Position numbers and translations under genes: made by a program. Shown piece by piece: positions 21,768-31,652 of a DNA stretch of 64,000 nt (position 1 is its first letter; the number at the start of each line of letters is the position of its first letter). This DNA is from Adenophora triphylla var. japonica. Lineage: Eukaryota > Streptophyta > Magnoliopsida > Asterales > Campanulaceae. Under the pieces are notes generated by a model that was given only the letters and a program-made list of their open reading frames with translations, had not been told where the DNA came from and made no database searches. The stretch lies in the NCBI GenBank assembly GCA_022495995.1, contig JAFEMH010001468.1:62001-126000 (forward strand), written 5' to 3'.

Positions 21768-23292
21768 TGAAATTACCCGGATCCGGCTCGCGCGCGGAGC
21801 CCCGGCATCTCGCATTCGTCGCTGTTCGGGAAGTCGCCCGGATCCGAGAGGCAGCGCAATCGCGCCCCGGCATCTGGCTTATTCCGTTTTAGCGTTGCGT
21901 GTTGGAGGTGTCTCGCCGTTTGTTTTCGCATTTGTAGAGTCGCCACGCCGTTTTTATTAAGCCCAAAACATTGAAAAAGGGCATCAGTTTAAAGATAATT
22001 TTAAACTGTTTTTGTGTGATGAGATTTTGAGTTCGGAGGTCAGATGACTCCTCGGGAAGAGAATATTAGAATATTAGAGCTCACCCGAGTCGCCTCGTAA
22101 AACGAGTCTCTCGGATACCCCTAATATCCTTTAAATGTTGTGTGTGTGTGTGTGTGCTTTTTTAAAAATGTATGCTGTATCGGATGTCTACATTGTATGT
22201 TATGTATGGAAATGTATTGAAATAGTGTAGGAAGGAAGCCTTACCAATGTTGGTTCGTGTCTGTCTTCCGCTGGGGAATAGTGTTTGAGGTCGGAGTAGC
22301 GTTCCGGTACGGATCGGGATTGCTTCTGGAGATGCCGGTTGTCTGCGGACAGAGTTTCGGCGTGAGTTGATGTTGCAGGCTGCGTTCGGGCAGAGGTTCG
22401 GCATGCGTGAGGATCGTCGGGATCGCTCGGGCAGAGGTTCGGCGTGCGTTGTGGTGGCAGGAGTCACTCGGGCAGAGTTTCGGCGTGGTTTGGGATCGTC
22501 GGGATCACTCGGGCAGAGTTTCGGCGTGGTTTGGGAACTCCGGTTTGACTCGGAAAGAGCCGGGACACCGTGGAAAGACCAGGCAAGGCCTCGGAGTACC
22601 ACGAGGGGCCTCAGAGTACCTCGAGAGTGCCTCGGGGCAGCGCGGGAGCGTCTCGGGAGCGCTCGGGGAGGCTTCGGAGCACCACGAGGGGGCTCGGAAG
22701 GCCTCGGAAGGATCCGAAAGGGGCCGGGAATGCCTCGAGAGGACTTAGAGGGGAGCCAGAAGGCTAAGGGAGGAAGAGAGAAGAGGGAGGTGTGTCTGAA
22801 AATGGGAAGGGGAGCCCTCTATTTATAGTAGGAAAAAATTGCAAAGAGGTCCGTACGGACCTCCCTGGTTATCCAGAATTTTGGTTTTCCTCGATTTGAG
22901 GGAATATGTGATGATGGTGAATATTCTGAAATCATGATGTCCCCTGAGCAATAAGGTCCGTACGGACCATCTTGCATGCAAAGAGGTCCGTACGGACCAA
23001 CTAAGCATGAGGGTAATCATTTTCCCCGGGATTTGAGGGAATATTGTGGACTTTAAGAAGATTCAGTAATTATTAAAGCAAAGAGGTCCGTACGGACCAT
23101 TATTGCTTTTCCAATTTCCTGAAAATTCCCGAAAGGTCCTTTTGTCCCTTTTATCCCGAGAAAGGCTCCTCCCTTGGTTTGGTTGGGGGTTTAGAGAGGG
23201 TTTTGAGTGAGAGGGTCGTCGACACTGTGTTAATGAGTCTGCGGTGTTTCCCGTGTGTTTGAAAGGGTGTGATCCAGATTGGGGTACTTACA
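21768..23292 (-). repeat. Element B left LTR (3' LTR in element orientation)
   Basis: The 1525-bp copy starts TGAAATTACCCGG at 21768 and ends GGGTACTTACA at 23292; its pair is 39091-48455 (split by element F). Read on -, it begins TGTAAGTACCCC and ends GGTAATTTCA. Contents from low to high coordinates: a GTGGCGACTC-like segment near 21936-21952, a (GT)n tract at about 22138-22157, tandem CGGGCAGAG(G/T)TTCGGCGTG repeats (about 22335-22550), the promoter block, and the polypurine side. The flanking five bases on the left (AGGGG) do not match the right flank (GCCAC). Confidence 0.92.
22819..23098 (-). promoter_or_regulatory. B left LTR promoter: TATA box and four GGTCCGTACGGACC palindromes
   Basis: TATA box CTATTTATA on + (TATAAATAG on -) at 22819-22827. 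Perfect 14-bp palindromes GGTCCGTACGGACC lie at 22848-22861, 22955-22968, 22985-22998 and 23085-23098, the nearest 20 bp upstream of TATA and the middle two 30 bp apart. Each is preceded by (GC)AA(A)G or AATAA. Identical sites occur upstream of both antisense genes of B. Confidence 0.88.
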
Positions 23293-23369
23293 GAAGCCCC
23301 TCGACGACGTCACTTATGAAAGAAGTGGGGTCGCCGATAAGATAAGGGTCCTAATCTGGATCGCGTGTA

Positions 23370-23880
23370 TGGGAGATAAAGTGACCGGGGAGGTCAGTGT
23401 GAGGACGTGGTGGTGTCCTATTGTGTGACTGCTTAGGTCGGTAGGCCGGACCCTGTGATAGGATTCCTACGTATCCACAGGCGGGAATCAAGCACAGTCG
23501 TAGTTCGGGTGTGGGGTGAGTGTTTTGTGAATGCGGGCGTGGTGGTGCCACGAAGTGTTGTGTGACCGCCGAGGCCGGTGGTAGGGACGTGGTGGTGTCT
23601 GGGTGACCGCATAGGTCGATGGCTGGACCCTGTGATAGGATTCCTACGTATCCCTGGCGGGAATCAAGCCTGGTCGTAGTTCAGAGGTCATGAAATTGTG
23701 AGTGCGGGCGTGGTGGTGCCCTGAAGTGTTGTGTGACCGCCGAGGTCAATGGTAAGGACGTGGTGGTGTCCTGGGTTGTGGTGACCGCCGAGGTCAATTG
23801 TGAGGACGTGGTGGTGTCCTGGGATGTGGTGACCGCCGAGGTCAATTGTGAGGACGTGGTGGTGTCCTGGGATGGAAATT
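23370..23880. repeat. Element B: CTACG/CGTAG modules and 48-bp hairpin repeats
   Basis: Two modules (23461-23507, 23638-23681) with CCTACGTATCC, GCGGGAATCAAGC and CGTAGTTC. Between and after them GTGACCGCCGAGGTC and GGACGTGGTGGTGTCC alternate with a 48-bp period (for example 23733, 23781, 23829). Both are hairpins (GACC/GGTC and GGAC/GTCC). It occupies the same place next to the LTR as 9829-10143 in A and 50200-50410 in C. Confidence 0.75.
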
Positions 23881-23942
23881 TTACGATTTTCCGAATCGGG
23901 TGGTTTAAGGCCTTCCGGGCCGGAGATAGTTGTGAGAACTTG

Positions 23943-24312
23943 AATCGTCTTCTGAATGTGGTTATGCCACGCGTGAGGACTTTTGAATCGTCTTCTGGCG
24001 GCGGTGGGTGCCACGCGGGAGGACTTTAAATCGTCTTCTGGCGGCGGTTGGTGCCACGCTGGAGGACTTTGAATCGTCTTCTGGCGGCGGTTGGTGCCAC
24101 CCGGGAGGACTTTGAATCGTCTTTCGGCGGCGGTTGGTGCCACGCTGGAGGACTTTGAATCGTCTTCTGGCGGCGGTTGATGTTATGCGCGAGGACTTTG
24201 AATCGTCTTCTAGCCGCAGTTGATGTTATGCGCGAGGACTTTGAATCGTCTTCTAGCCGCAGTTGATGTTATGCGCGAGGACTTTGAATCGTCTTCTAGC
24301 CGCAGTTGTGGA
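23943..24312. repeat. Element B: tandem repeat, exact 43-bp period, nine copies
   Basis: AATCGTCTTC cores occur at 23943, 23986, 24029, 24072, 24115, 24158, 24201, 24244 and 24287, each 43 bp apart. The core GAGGACTTTGAATCGTCTTC can pair GAGGAC with GTCTTC (one G-U). The period is not a multiple of three, so this is not a coding repeat. Confidence 0.92.
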
Positions 24313-24949
24313 GGCATGGCTGCCTTGTGCTTTGATTGCGAGAGGCGTAGATGCCTTTGTGTTTTTGCATGTTGAGTAGAAGGTTGGACTTACGATGACT
24401 GCCGGTGCTTGCGTTGCCGTTGAAGTGGGCAAGGATGACGGCCGGTGATTGCTTCACCATTTGGCATTTTGGAGGCGCTTCGTGCCTTGGGACTTGTACT
24501 CGGAGGTGTTGGCTCCTTCTTGTGCTTGTTTTGCCGTTGAGTGGGCAAGGATGATGGTCGGTGCTGGGGATATGCAGTCTTGTATGACTTCCCTTTGACT
24601 TGTTGGGGAGGAGCTCGGGCTTACTTTGATGGTCGGTGCTTGCGTTGCCGTTGAAGTGGGCTAGGTTCGGGCTTACACTTTCTGCCGGTGCTTGAATTGC
24701 TGGGGATGCGTGACCTTGTAGGGGCATCTTTTCTGTTGGGAAGATGACTTCGGACCTCCTTTGAGGGCCAGTGGTTGAGTTGTCGTTGAGCGTTTGGAGG
24801 CGTCTTGTGCCTTGATATTCGTGCTGGGAGGTGTTGGCTCCTTCTTGAATTGCCGTCGGGCGTTTTGGAGGCGTCTCGTGCCTTGATATTCGTACTGGGA
24901 GGTGTTGGCTCCTTCTTGAATTGCCGTCGGGCGGGCGAAGACTGGTCTT
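24313..24949. repeat. Element B: irregular repeats
   Basis: A field of related segments, including a 71-bp direct repeat (GGAGGCGTCT at about 24796 and 24867, each running into GGGAGGTGTTGGCTCCTTC). TTGCCGTTGAAGTGGGC and GGCCGGTG segments link it to the following array. No gene is seen. Confidence 0.7.
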
Positions 24950-25490
24950 ACATTGACGGTCTGTGGTTGAATTGCCGTTGAAGTGGGCGAGGTTTGGGCT
25001 TACATTGACTGCCGGTGGTTGAATTGCCGTTGAATTGGCGAGGTCCGGTCTTACGCTGATGGCCGGTGGTTGAATTGCCGTTGAATTGGCGAGGTCCGGT
25101 CTTACGCTGATGGCCGGTGGTTGAATTGCCGTTGAAGTGGGCGTGGACCGGTCTTACGCTGACGGCCGGTGATTGAATTGCCGTTGAATTGGCGAGGTCC
25201 GGTCTTACGCTGACGGCCGGTGGTTGAATTGCCGTTGAATTGGCGAGGTCCGGTCTTACGCTGACGGCCGGTGATTGAATTGCCGTTGAATTGGCGAGGT
25301 CCGGTCTTACGCTGACGGCCGGTGGTTGAATTGCCGTTGAATTGGCGAGGTCCGGTCTTACGCTGACGGCCGGTGATTGAATTGCCGTTGAATTGGCGAG
25401 GTCCGGTCTTACGCTGACGGCCGGTGGTTGAATTGCCGTTGAAGTGGGCGAGGACCGGTCTTACGCTGACGGCCGGTGATTGAATTGAAG
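24950..25490. repeat. Element B: tandem repeat, 51-52 bp period, nine regular copies
   Basis: CTTACGCTGA cores lie at 25050, 25101, 25153, 25204, 25255, 25306, 25357, 25408 and 25460, with more diverged units before. Each unit contains ACCGGTC or TCCGGTC followed by GGCCGGT, an imperfect inverted repeat. Alternate units carry GGTGGTTG and GGTGATTG, so a two-unit (about 102-bp) block was probably amplified. The open frame on - across it is a by-product of the 51-bp period. Confidence 0.9.
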
Positions 25491-25594
25491 GGTTAGGGAC
25501 CATTCTGCACTTGGATTTGCTGGAAAAGGCCTTAGGACAGCCAGGGGCAAAGATTATAAGGGCAGGAAAGTAATTTGGCCACCCCTTGCAAAGA

Positions 25595-25681
25595 GGTCCG
25601 TACGGACCAACCTGGCTGCAAAGAGGTCCGTACGGACCAATGTTGAAATTTACAGTTCCCAGGTTTTGACTGGGTTTAAAT
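25595..25681 (+). promoter_or_regulatory. Promoter of B PMD gene with paired GGTCCGTACGGACC
   Basis: Perfect palindromes at 25595-25608 and 25625-25638, 30 bp apart, both preceded by GCAAAGA as in the LTR. TTTAAATG at 25675-25681 is TATA-like and is followed by GCCGAGCCCTTCC, reminiscent of the LTR core (TATAAATAGAGGGCTCC). The PMD start codon is at 25794. Confidence 0.82.
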
Positions 25682-25793
25682 GCCGAGCCCTTCCCCATTC
25701 CTTCTTCTTCCATGCGTGAACCAGAGAGAGAGAAAGAGAGAAAATCCTCCATTGTTAACCAAAATCAACAATTTTTTGCTTGAATTGCTTGCC

Positions 25794-28788
25794 ATGGCTG
25801 AAGGATCTCGAAGGAGTCGTCGTCAACGCAGTCAAGAGGTGGTCGAGCAACGGATGGAGCTCCAAAGAAATTGGATCTCGTTTGTTCCTTCTTCGAAGAA
25901 CCCGGATGTCTTGTATCCAAATCCGGAGGTGCACAATCGTCGTTCTAGGAACGTCGGGGAGGTAAGAAATCCGTTCCGTTTTGATTCCCTGCTCGAATTT
26001 TTGAATGCTAGAACTAGATTTTAGTTTTTCGCATTTTTGAAATTTTTGTTATTATTATATTTTTTATTTTATTTTTTTATGTCTTTTGTGAAATTCTTGA
26101 TGAATTGTTGAAAATGGACATGTAAAAATTGTGAGTATGTGTATTTTGTGCAGAAATGTGTAGATTAGCTTTTATTTGTGAAAATAAAGTGCTTCTCTAA
26201 TGAAATGCATGCTTTGGTGTTTTGTACCGTATGCTATTTATGTATGTACATTATGAGAAAAGTTTGTCGTGTAGTGACAAATTTTGTGAAAAAATGTGAC
26301 ATGTGCCGTGTTTTGTGACGGGTTTTGTCTGAAAGTGTGTGCCGTGTAGGGACGGATTTTTTGAAAAATGTGTTATGCAGTGTGTGCCGTGTTTTTGGGT
26401 GACGGACTTTGTGGGGAAAATATGTGCAATATGTGCCGTGTTTTGTGACGGGTTATATGTGCCTTTGCCGTGTTGGGACGGACTTTTTTGAAAATGTGTC
26501 GTGTAGGGCTTAATCCCTCTTTTGAGAAAATGTGTACAGTGTGTGCCGTGTTTTTGTGACGGACTGCATGGGAAAAATTATATGTATAATGTATGTGAAA
26601 ATTATGTGCAACATGTGCCGTGTTTTGTGACGGGATATATGTGAAAAATATGTGCAATGTGTGCCGTGTTTTGTGACGGGTTATTTTCATGGCTTTCCGT
26701 GTTGGGACGGACTTTTGTGCCTTTTGTTTTATATTAAGTACTGTGATTGACGTACCTTTGCTGTGTTTACCTGCAGGATGCGGGACTTATGGCTGGGAAG
26801 GCCAAGAGGATGAAGACTCGGGATCGCTCGAGGCCGTTGTTGAGCCGTGGGCAATGGATGCCCGATATTTCGTGGATGGTAGGCCGAGTCCCGTGAGGCC
26901 GGCTCTACGCTTCGGCTCCGGGGGTGTTCGTCGAGAACCCGGCCGGAGTTTCGATACGAGGAAGAACAAGAGCGTCTTCCTTGGCCTTTCCGAGTACCGG
27001 TGGGATACCACCCACACCTTCCATCCGAGCCGGGAGAGGTGACGGTGACGCCGACCGACTTTGTTGCGATTACCGGGCTTTCCTTCAAAGGAGGGCCGGT
27101 GCGGTGGAGAGATATGATCTCCGATGCTGTGTTGACCGAGCCGCCGGGCTTTGAGCCTCGTCCTCGCAGGGCCTGGGCATGTTATATAGCGACGTGGAGC
27201 CGAAGATCACGGCTTGCATTGGGGCCTATGTCCGGGTACCGGCCAGTGACGGCGGAGCAGCCGGCGCGCTCCTTTTGTGGTATGCACCGTCCGAGACTTT
27301 GTTCTCGAACCACGCGACCGCGGCTCCCTTTGCTCTGTTGGAGAGCTTGATTGATCTCGGATAGAGTTTGTGATATTGCTTGGGGCGAGGCAGCTTGGCC
27401 GAGCTCTACTTCTCTTGGACCGGTTTAGCCGGGTGTGGCGCCCGTTGGCTCATTTTGACTTCGCTTTGGAGGTATGAGTTTATTGTCGTTTTTGATTTAG
27501 CAACTTGTCTTTTCTCCGTTTTCTTTTGCACCGAGCCTTTTCTCGTTTTTGTCACAGTGTGGTTCTACGAGGTTTTTCGGTGTTTCCCGTGGGATAGAGA
27601 TCCTGGGGCTGTTGCTGCGTACCCTGCTATGCTGGGCTGGGCTCGTAAGGCGAGGAAGAGGAGGACCAGCAGGGGGAAGCTCACCATCGCCTACGGGGAT
27701 GTGCAGGAGCGTCTGGAGAGGGGTAGCCCGAAGGGGTTTATTTTGTTCCCGTGGGCTCGGTATGAGGGGTGTGAGTTTGAGGGGGCTCCCGAGGTGACAG
27801 CCGCAGCCGGAAGATGCCGCGGGGCTTGACCTGCGACGTTATGTACTGGGAGGCGGGTCTTACGCGGCATGGCCCCGGTGTGCTTCACGTGGCTCCGAGG
27901 GACCCTCCTTTTGGGATGCTTAATTCCCGGGACATGGATGTGCTCGATTTTGAGAGGTACCTTGGCGGTGTGGGCGCCGAGGAGTTCATTTTGTATGGAG
28001 AGGAGTACGGGGCCTTCGTGAGGAGGAAGCTGAGGACGCCGCAGTCCGGCGAGGAGAGAGAGGCCGCCCGCAGCTCCCCTGCAGGTTCCGATGCCGGGGC
28101 CGGATTTCACGTACGTCCGCGGGACGGATCGAGGAGGAGGGTGTCTCGTACCCGTTCCCGAGCAGCCCCCGCCGCATACCGAGTGGATCCCGACAGATCG
28201 GTGAGTGTGCCGACTCTTTTCCATCTTGGCATCTTTTACGTATTTTTCTCTTTTTGTTGTTGAGTATAACCGTATTGCCGAGCGTTTCCTTAGGCACGCT
28301 TGTTGGTGCAGGTCCCGGGGAGAGCTTATGATATGCTGACTCGATGTTATGTGGCGATGAGGTCGTTTGCGAAGAAGATGGCGTCGAAGATATCTTGCCG
28401 GTCTTCGCGACGCGTGCCGGCGTACGAGCCTATGCCTTCGAGGCATTCCATAGACGTTCCTCCGCCTAGAGCCGAGCCGGAGCCGCAGCAGGAGGGACCT
28501 TCGAGGGGGCGGCTTAGTATGGATGCCGGGACATCTTCGGGAGCTCCGGGGCAGCAGCCCTTTTATCAGTTCTTCCCTCCTCAGGATGCACAGGGCGAGG
28601 GTCCGTCAGAGCCTTCCTTCTTTGATCCTTTCGCCGGATTTGATCCTTCGGATTATTTTGAGTGGCAGCCTCCGGCGGGGGCTCGATACTCTGATGACGA
28701 GGACGTGACGGGCGAGTTCACATGGATGCCCGACTTCTCTCTGGAGGACCTCGGCGAGGATGATGATGATGCTGAAGAGTCGGATTAG
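25794..28788 (+). pseudogene. Element B: plant mobile domain (PMD) gene, four exons, frameshifted
   Basis: The ATG at 25794 is in good context (GCCATGG) and downstream of the likely TATA. Exons: 25794-25961, 26777-27471, 27558-28200, 28312-28788. Introns are 25962-26776 (GAG/GTAAGA...CTGCAG), 27472-27557 (GAG/GTATGA...GTCACAG) and 28201-28311 (TCG/GTGAGT...GTGCAG). Exon 1 is Arg/Ser rich. Exon 2 carries the PMD signature EYRWDTTHTFHPS (about 26989) and then, after a frame change, GEVTVTPTDFVAITGLSF and GGPVRWRDMI. Exon 3 starts VWFYEVFRCFPWDRD; its frame breaks near 27815. Exon 4 begins VPGRAYD and ends in GEDDDDAEESD (stop 28786). Exon layout matches the A and C copies. Likely nuclear; PMD relatives act in silencing, but activity of this copy is doubtful because of the frame breaks. 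Confidence 0.78.
26270..26715. repeat. Repeats with CCGT/ACGG hairpins in intron 1 of the B PMD gene
   Basis: GTGCCGTGTTTTGTGACGGG and variants (GCCGTGTAGGGACGGA, GCCGTGTTGGGACGGAC) recur about ten times. CCGT and ACGG are kept while the loop changes. Spacing is irregular (roughly 35-60 bp). The repeats lie wholly in the intron, between the donor at 25962 and acceptor at 26776. Confidence 0.75.
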
Positions 28789-28859
28789 GGTCCATTTGCT
28801 TTCCCTCTTTCCATATCTTCTCTTTTTTTTTTGTTTAGCAACAGACATTTGATATTCCT

Positions 28860-29127
28860 GTAATAAAACACTCATATTTGCACGGCAAACAAAGATTTTT
28901 ATTTTAAGATGTAATGTCATTTTTGTGATTCCCTGATTTGTCCTAGAAATGGTTGCTATTATTATTATATTTTTGTACATGCCACGTGAGATGAGAGTGC
29001 GTTTGTGGGTAGTGTATGTTTGCCGGAATGGCTTTGGCCGTTGTTTGGGCGATTTGGAGCAAGGTCCCGCCGAGGACAAGTGGTTGTTGTATCGTTTGTT
29101 TTGGGAAAATGGGTTCTTTTGCAAGGA
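28860..29127. other. Element B: spacer between PMD and DUF7745-like genes
   Basis: T-rich 3' flank of the PMD gene (AATAAAA at about 28862 could serve as a polyadenylation signal) followed by the promoter of the next gene. No further gene is seen. Confidence 0.5.
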
Positions 29128-29199
29128 GGTCCGTACGGACATACTTAGCATGCAAAGAGGTCCGTAAGGACCAACCTTGCTTTTGGGAAGGACATAAAT
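29128..29199 (+). promoter_or_regulatory. Promoter of B DUF7745-like gene with paired palindromes
   Basis: GGTCCGTACGGACA at 29128-29141 and GGTCCGTAAGGACC at 29159-29172, each one base off the perfect palindrome, 31 bp apart. Both are preceded by GCAA(A/G)GA or GCAAGGA as in the LTR. The TATA-like ATAAAT lies at 29194-29199, 21 bp after the second site, the same distance as in the LTR. The start codon is at 29292. Confidence 0.8.
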
Positions 29200-29291
29200 G
29201 CTTTCCGGTGTCACGGTTCTTCCCCATTTCCCCATTTGCGGCCATTTTCAAGCTTTCTTCCCCATTTTCTCTAGGAACCTCCATTTTTGCC

Positions 29292-30831
29292 ATGGATTCT
29301 TCGTCGTTCCTAGAATTTTGCCGAGGCTTTCGCGGGAGAGGCAAGCACACTTCCTTGGCCGTTGAAAACGTGGATGCGGCGCCGTATGAGGCATCGTAGA
29401 CGGGCTTTCGAGGTAAGGTTTCGTCTTTGCTCGATTTGGTCTTTTAAGGAGTTGGTTCTGATTGGGATTTGTTGCGGGCCGCCGCGAAGTTACAGGATGT
29501 TAGGAGGCACGTGTATTGTTTCTCCTATAATGAAATGGTGCCCACTTTTGAGGATTTTCGGGCTTTGATGGGAGGGCCCAGGAGGTGGAGGCCATCTCGC
29601 TTCCTTTGATTGGTGGTCTTTGCGGTGAGCGTGAAGCTTGCGAGGCTTTCTTCGTACTTCGTTGGAAGAAGTGCAGAGGGCATGATCCTTGATTCGGGTC
29701 ATATCGACATTTCGAGCTGCAGAGCGGTTCATGGGCGATGATGAAAGTGATGTCTCTTGGGACGCATTTGCCTTGTGCGTGATGGCGACGCTTTTCTGGT
29801 CGGCTCCCTTGGCATTTGCGATGGCGCTTTGCTAGATGTGGTAGAGAGCTGCGAGAGCTGGAGAGGATATTGTCCCGTTGGTCTTTGGGGAGACTCTTCA
29901 TGGTATCGACCGTCGCGGCGGGGATCGTTTCATGAGAGGAAGCCCCGCTTTGCTCACCTTGTGGCTGCGAGAGAGACTTCGAGGCCATGCCCGAGGCTCC
30001 GACGTCATTTAGTCAGTCCGTGGTCATTTGCTCAGCGACCTCTTGTGTTGGATATGGATCGGTCACTTTGGGAGAGATGGATGGCATTACAGCTTAGTGC
30101 GCATCGAGATCAGCCCCGGTGGGTTCCGCCTTTGGAGGATTGAGACTAGGAGGATCTTGCGGGAAGGGTCCCTACGTTGTCGAGTTCCGGGTTTGTCTTG
30201 GTCCTCCTTCTATATTCCGTCGCTTGTTTCCGGCGAGTTTGGGATGAAGCGAGGAGCCTTTGTTGGGTGGGATGACCTTGCTGCTTTGCGGAGGTAGTTC
30301 CTCTTTGTATGGCGGCTTGGGTGCCTTCTTGTATTTTACGAGGGTATGGAAGTATTCCGCTTTCCCTCTGTGGTACTCCTTAGACGTCGGGGGAGTGTCG
30401 TATTGACGACTCTACCTGCAGCTTTAGTATGGCGAGCGTGTTAAGCGATCCCAGTGGTCTTGGAGCAAACGGGCGTGTAAACGGTGCAGGACCCGGGTGC
30501 CGTAGTAGGGCTATTGCCTTAGGAGTTCGAAGCACAGTCGACCCTTTGGATGTGACGGGAGACACTTTGTTTGACTACGAGACTAGAGTTGACCGGCCCG
30601 ACGGGGAGAGGTCCTCTTTGCGGGGCTCGCGGGGAGGAGATCCGAGCCGAAGCACGGGCGAATGAAGCCACGAGAGCTATTGGATTGTTTGACTCTGGGG
30701 AGGACCCCGATCTCGGAGGCGAGAGACGCGAGTTGGTTCACGTGGAGCGAAAGAAGACTCGGCGGGGACGAGGGAAGAAAGGAAAGAATGGCGAGGGGAC
30801 AAGCGCGAGATGGCGCGGAATGACCTCCTAG
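29292..30831 (+). pseudogene. Element B: DUF7745-like gene, heavily frameshifted
   Basis: Starts MDSSSFLEFCRGFRGRGK. The diagnostic block DWDLLRAAAKLQDVRRHV then CFSYNEMVPTFEDFRALMGG lies at 29462-29577 and is almost the same as in A (5300-5240 on -). Further on, LVFGETLHGIDR-type sequence is at about 29880-29920, and several frame changes follow. The C-terminus ends ERKKTRRGRGKKGKN before the stop at 30829. It sits head to tail behind the PMD gene and converges with pol of B. Too broken to be functional. The family name is from memory. Confidence 0.68.
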
Positions 30832-31652
30832 GTATCCATTCATTGCATTTGCAAACACATTATTTGTTAAATGTATTAAATTTGTCTTTTAGCATGTTGT
30901 GAACTTGAGAGTAGACCGTGCTTGAACTCATCAAGAAATGTTGTAACCGTTAGTGATTTGTGATTTACTTTTAAAGCTTTGTCGAGACGCAAGATCTCTT
31001 GTTTGCCTTTGTTTCTTTGTGCACCTTGTCGGCGTCCATCTTTGGACTTTTACATTGCATTTGCGGGTGAAACGATGCAGGCCATGACGGCAATCCCTTT
31101 TGCTTAGACTTTGTGCTTGGATGAGAGGTTGAGTGATCCCCTGACTAGTCATTTTGACGGTCTTTTTTCGTAGCTTCCTTGCCTCTTGTTGGCGTCGGGC
31201 TCTTGACCTCTTTTTGCGGCTTACGCTTGAGCTTCTTTTATATTTTGTTTTTTTATTTCTTTTTTTTGTGCGCCCTTGCTCGAGCTCTCTTTTTTTTGTG
31301 AGCCCTTGCTCGAGCTCTCTTTTTTTGTTTTTTTTTTTTTTGAAGCGCGTGAGGGCGAAGGACGAGCCCCCGGCTTGGAAGCGGAGACATGAGTCGGTCG
31401 TTTGATGCTTTGAGTGACCCTCGGATGTCCTTTGATGTTGCCGCCGTCGTTTGACTTGGTCAAGGTGGCTGATGGGGCGTGTTCTTGAAAAGTGCGTAGC
31501 TTGATGGAGGTCTTGATTGACATTCAAACTTTTGACTTTTGTGTATTTTTAGACCGGACCAATTAAGGTTGCCTACGTTCCCCGGACTAGAGGGCTCAGT
31601 GCACGTAGTTCGACACTACATGGAGTGCCAAGAGATGCACGGTTGTTCTTCT
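30832..31652. other. Element B: region between the convergent DUF7745-like gene and pol
   Basis: Contains the conserved block GTAGACCGTGCTTGAACTCA at 30911-30930 (extending to 30938), T-rich sequence with a short direct repeat GCCCTTGCTCGAGCTCTC (about 31273 and 31303; CTCGAG and GAGCTC are self-complementary), and the CTACG/CGTAG module at 31569-31612. No gene is seen; the Lys-rich frame on - comes from poly-T tracts. Confidence 0.6.

Noticed and set aside
22367..22828. Arg/Gly-rich frames in the B LTR (also 47723-47999)
   Set aside because: They arise from GC-rich tandem repeats in the transcribed part of the LTR and shift between the two LTR copies.
23688..24143. Open frame on - across the 43- and 48-bp arrays
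   Set aside because: By-product of tandem repeats; different peptides appear in successive units because 43 is not a multiple of three.
25102..25752. Open frame on - with a repeated QFNGNSTTGRQRKTGPR-like peptide
   Set aside because: The 51-bp tandem repeat is a multiple of three and keeps any frame open. The frame has no start context and the array drifts by 52-bp units. No sign of a real protein.
31221..31527. Lys/Glu-rich frames on -
   Set aside because: Translation of T-rich sequence and two short direct repeats between the antisense gene and pol of B.
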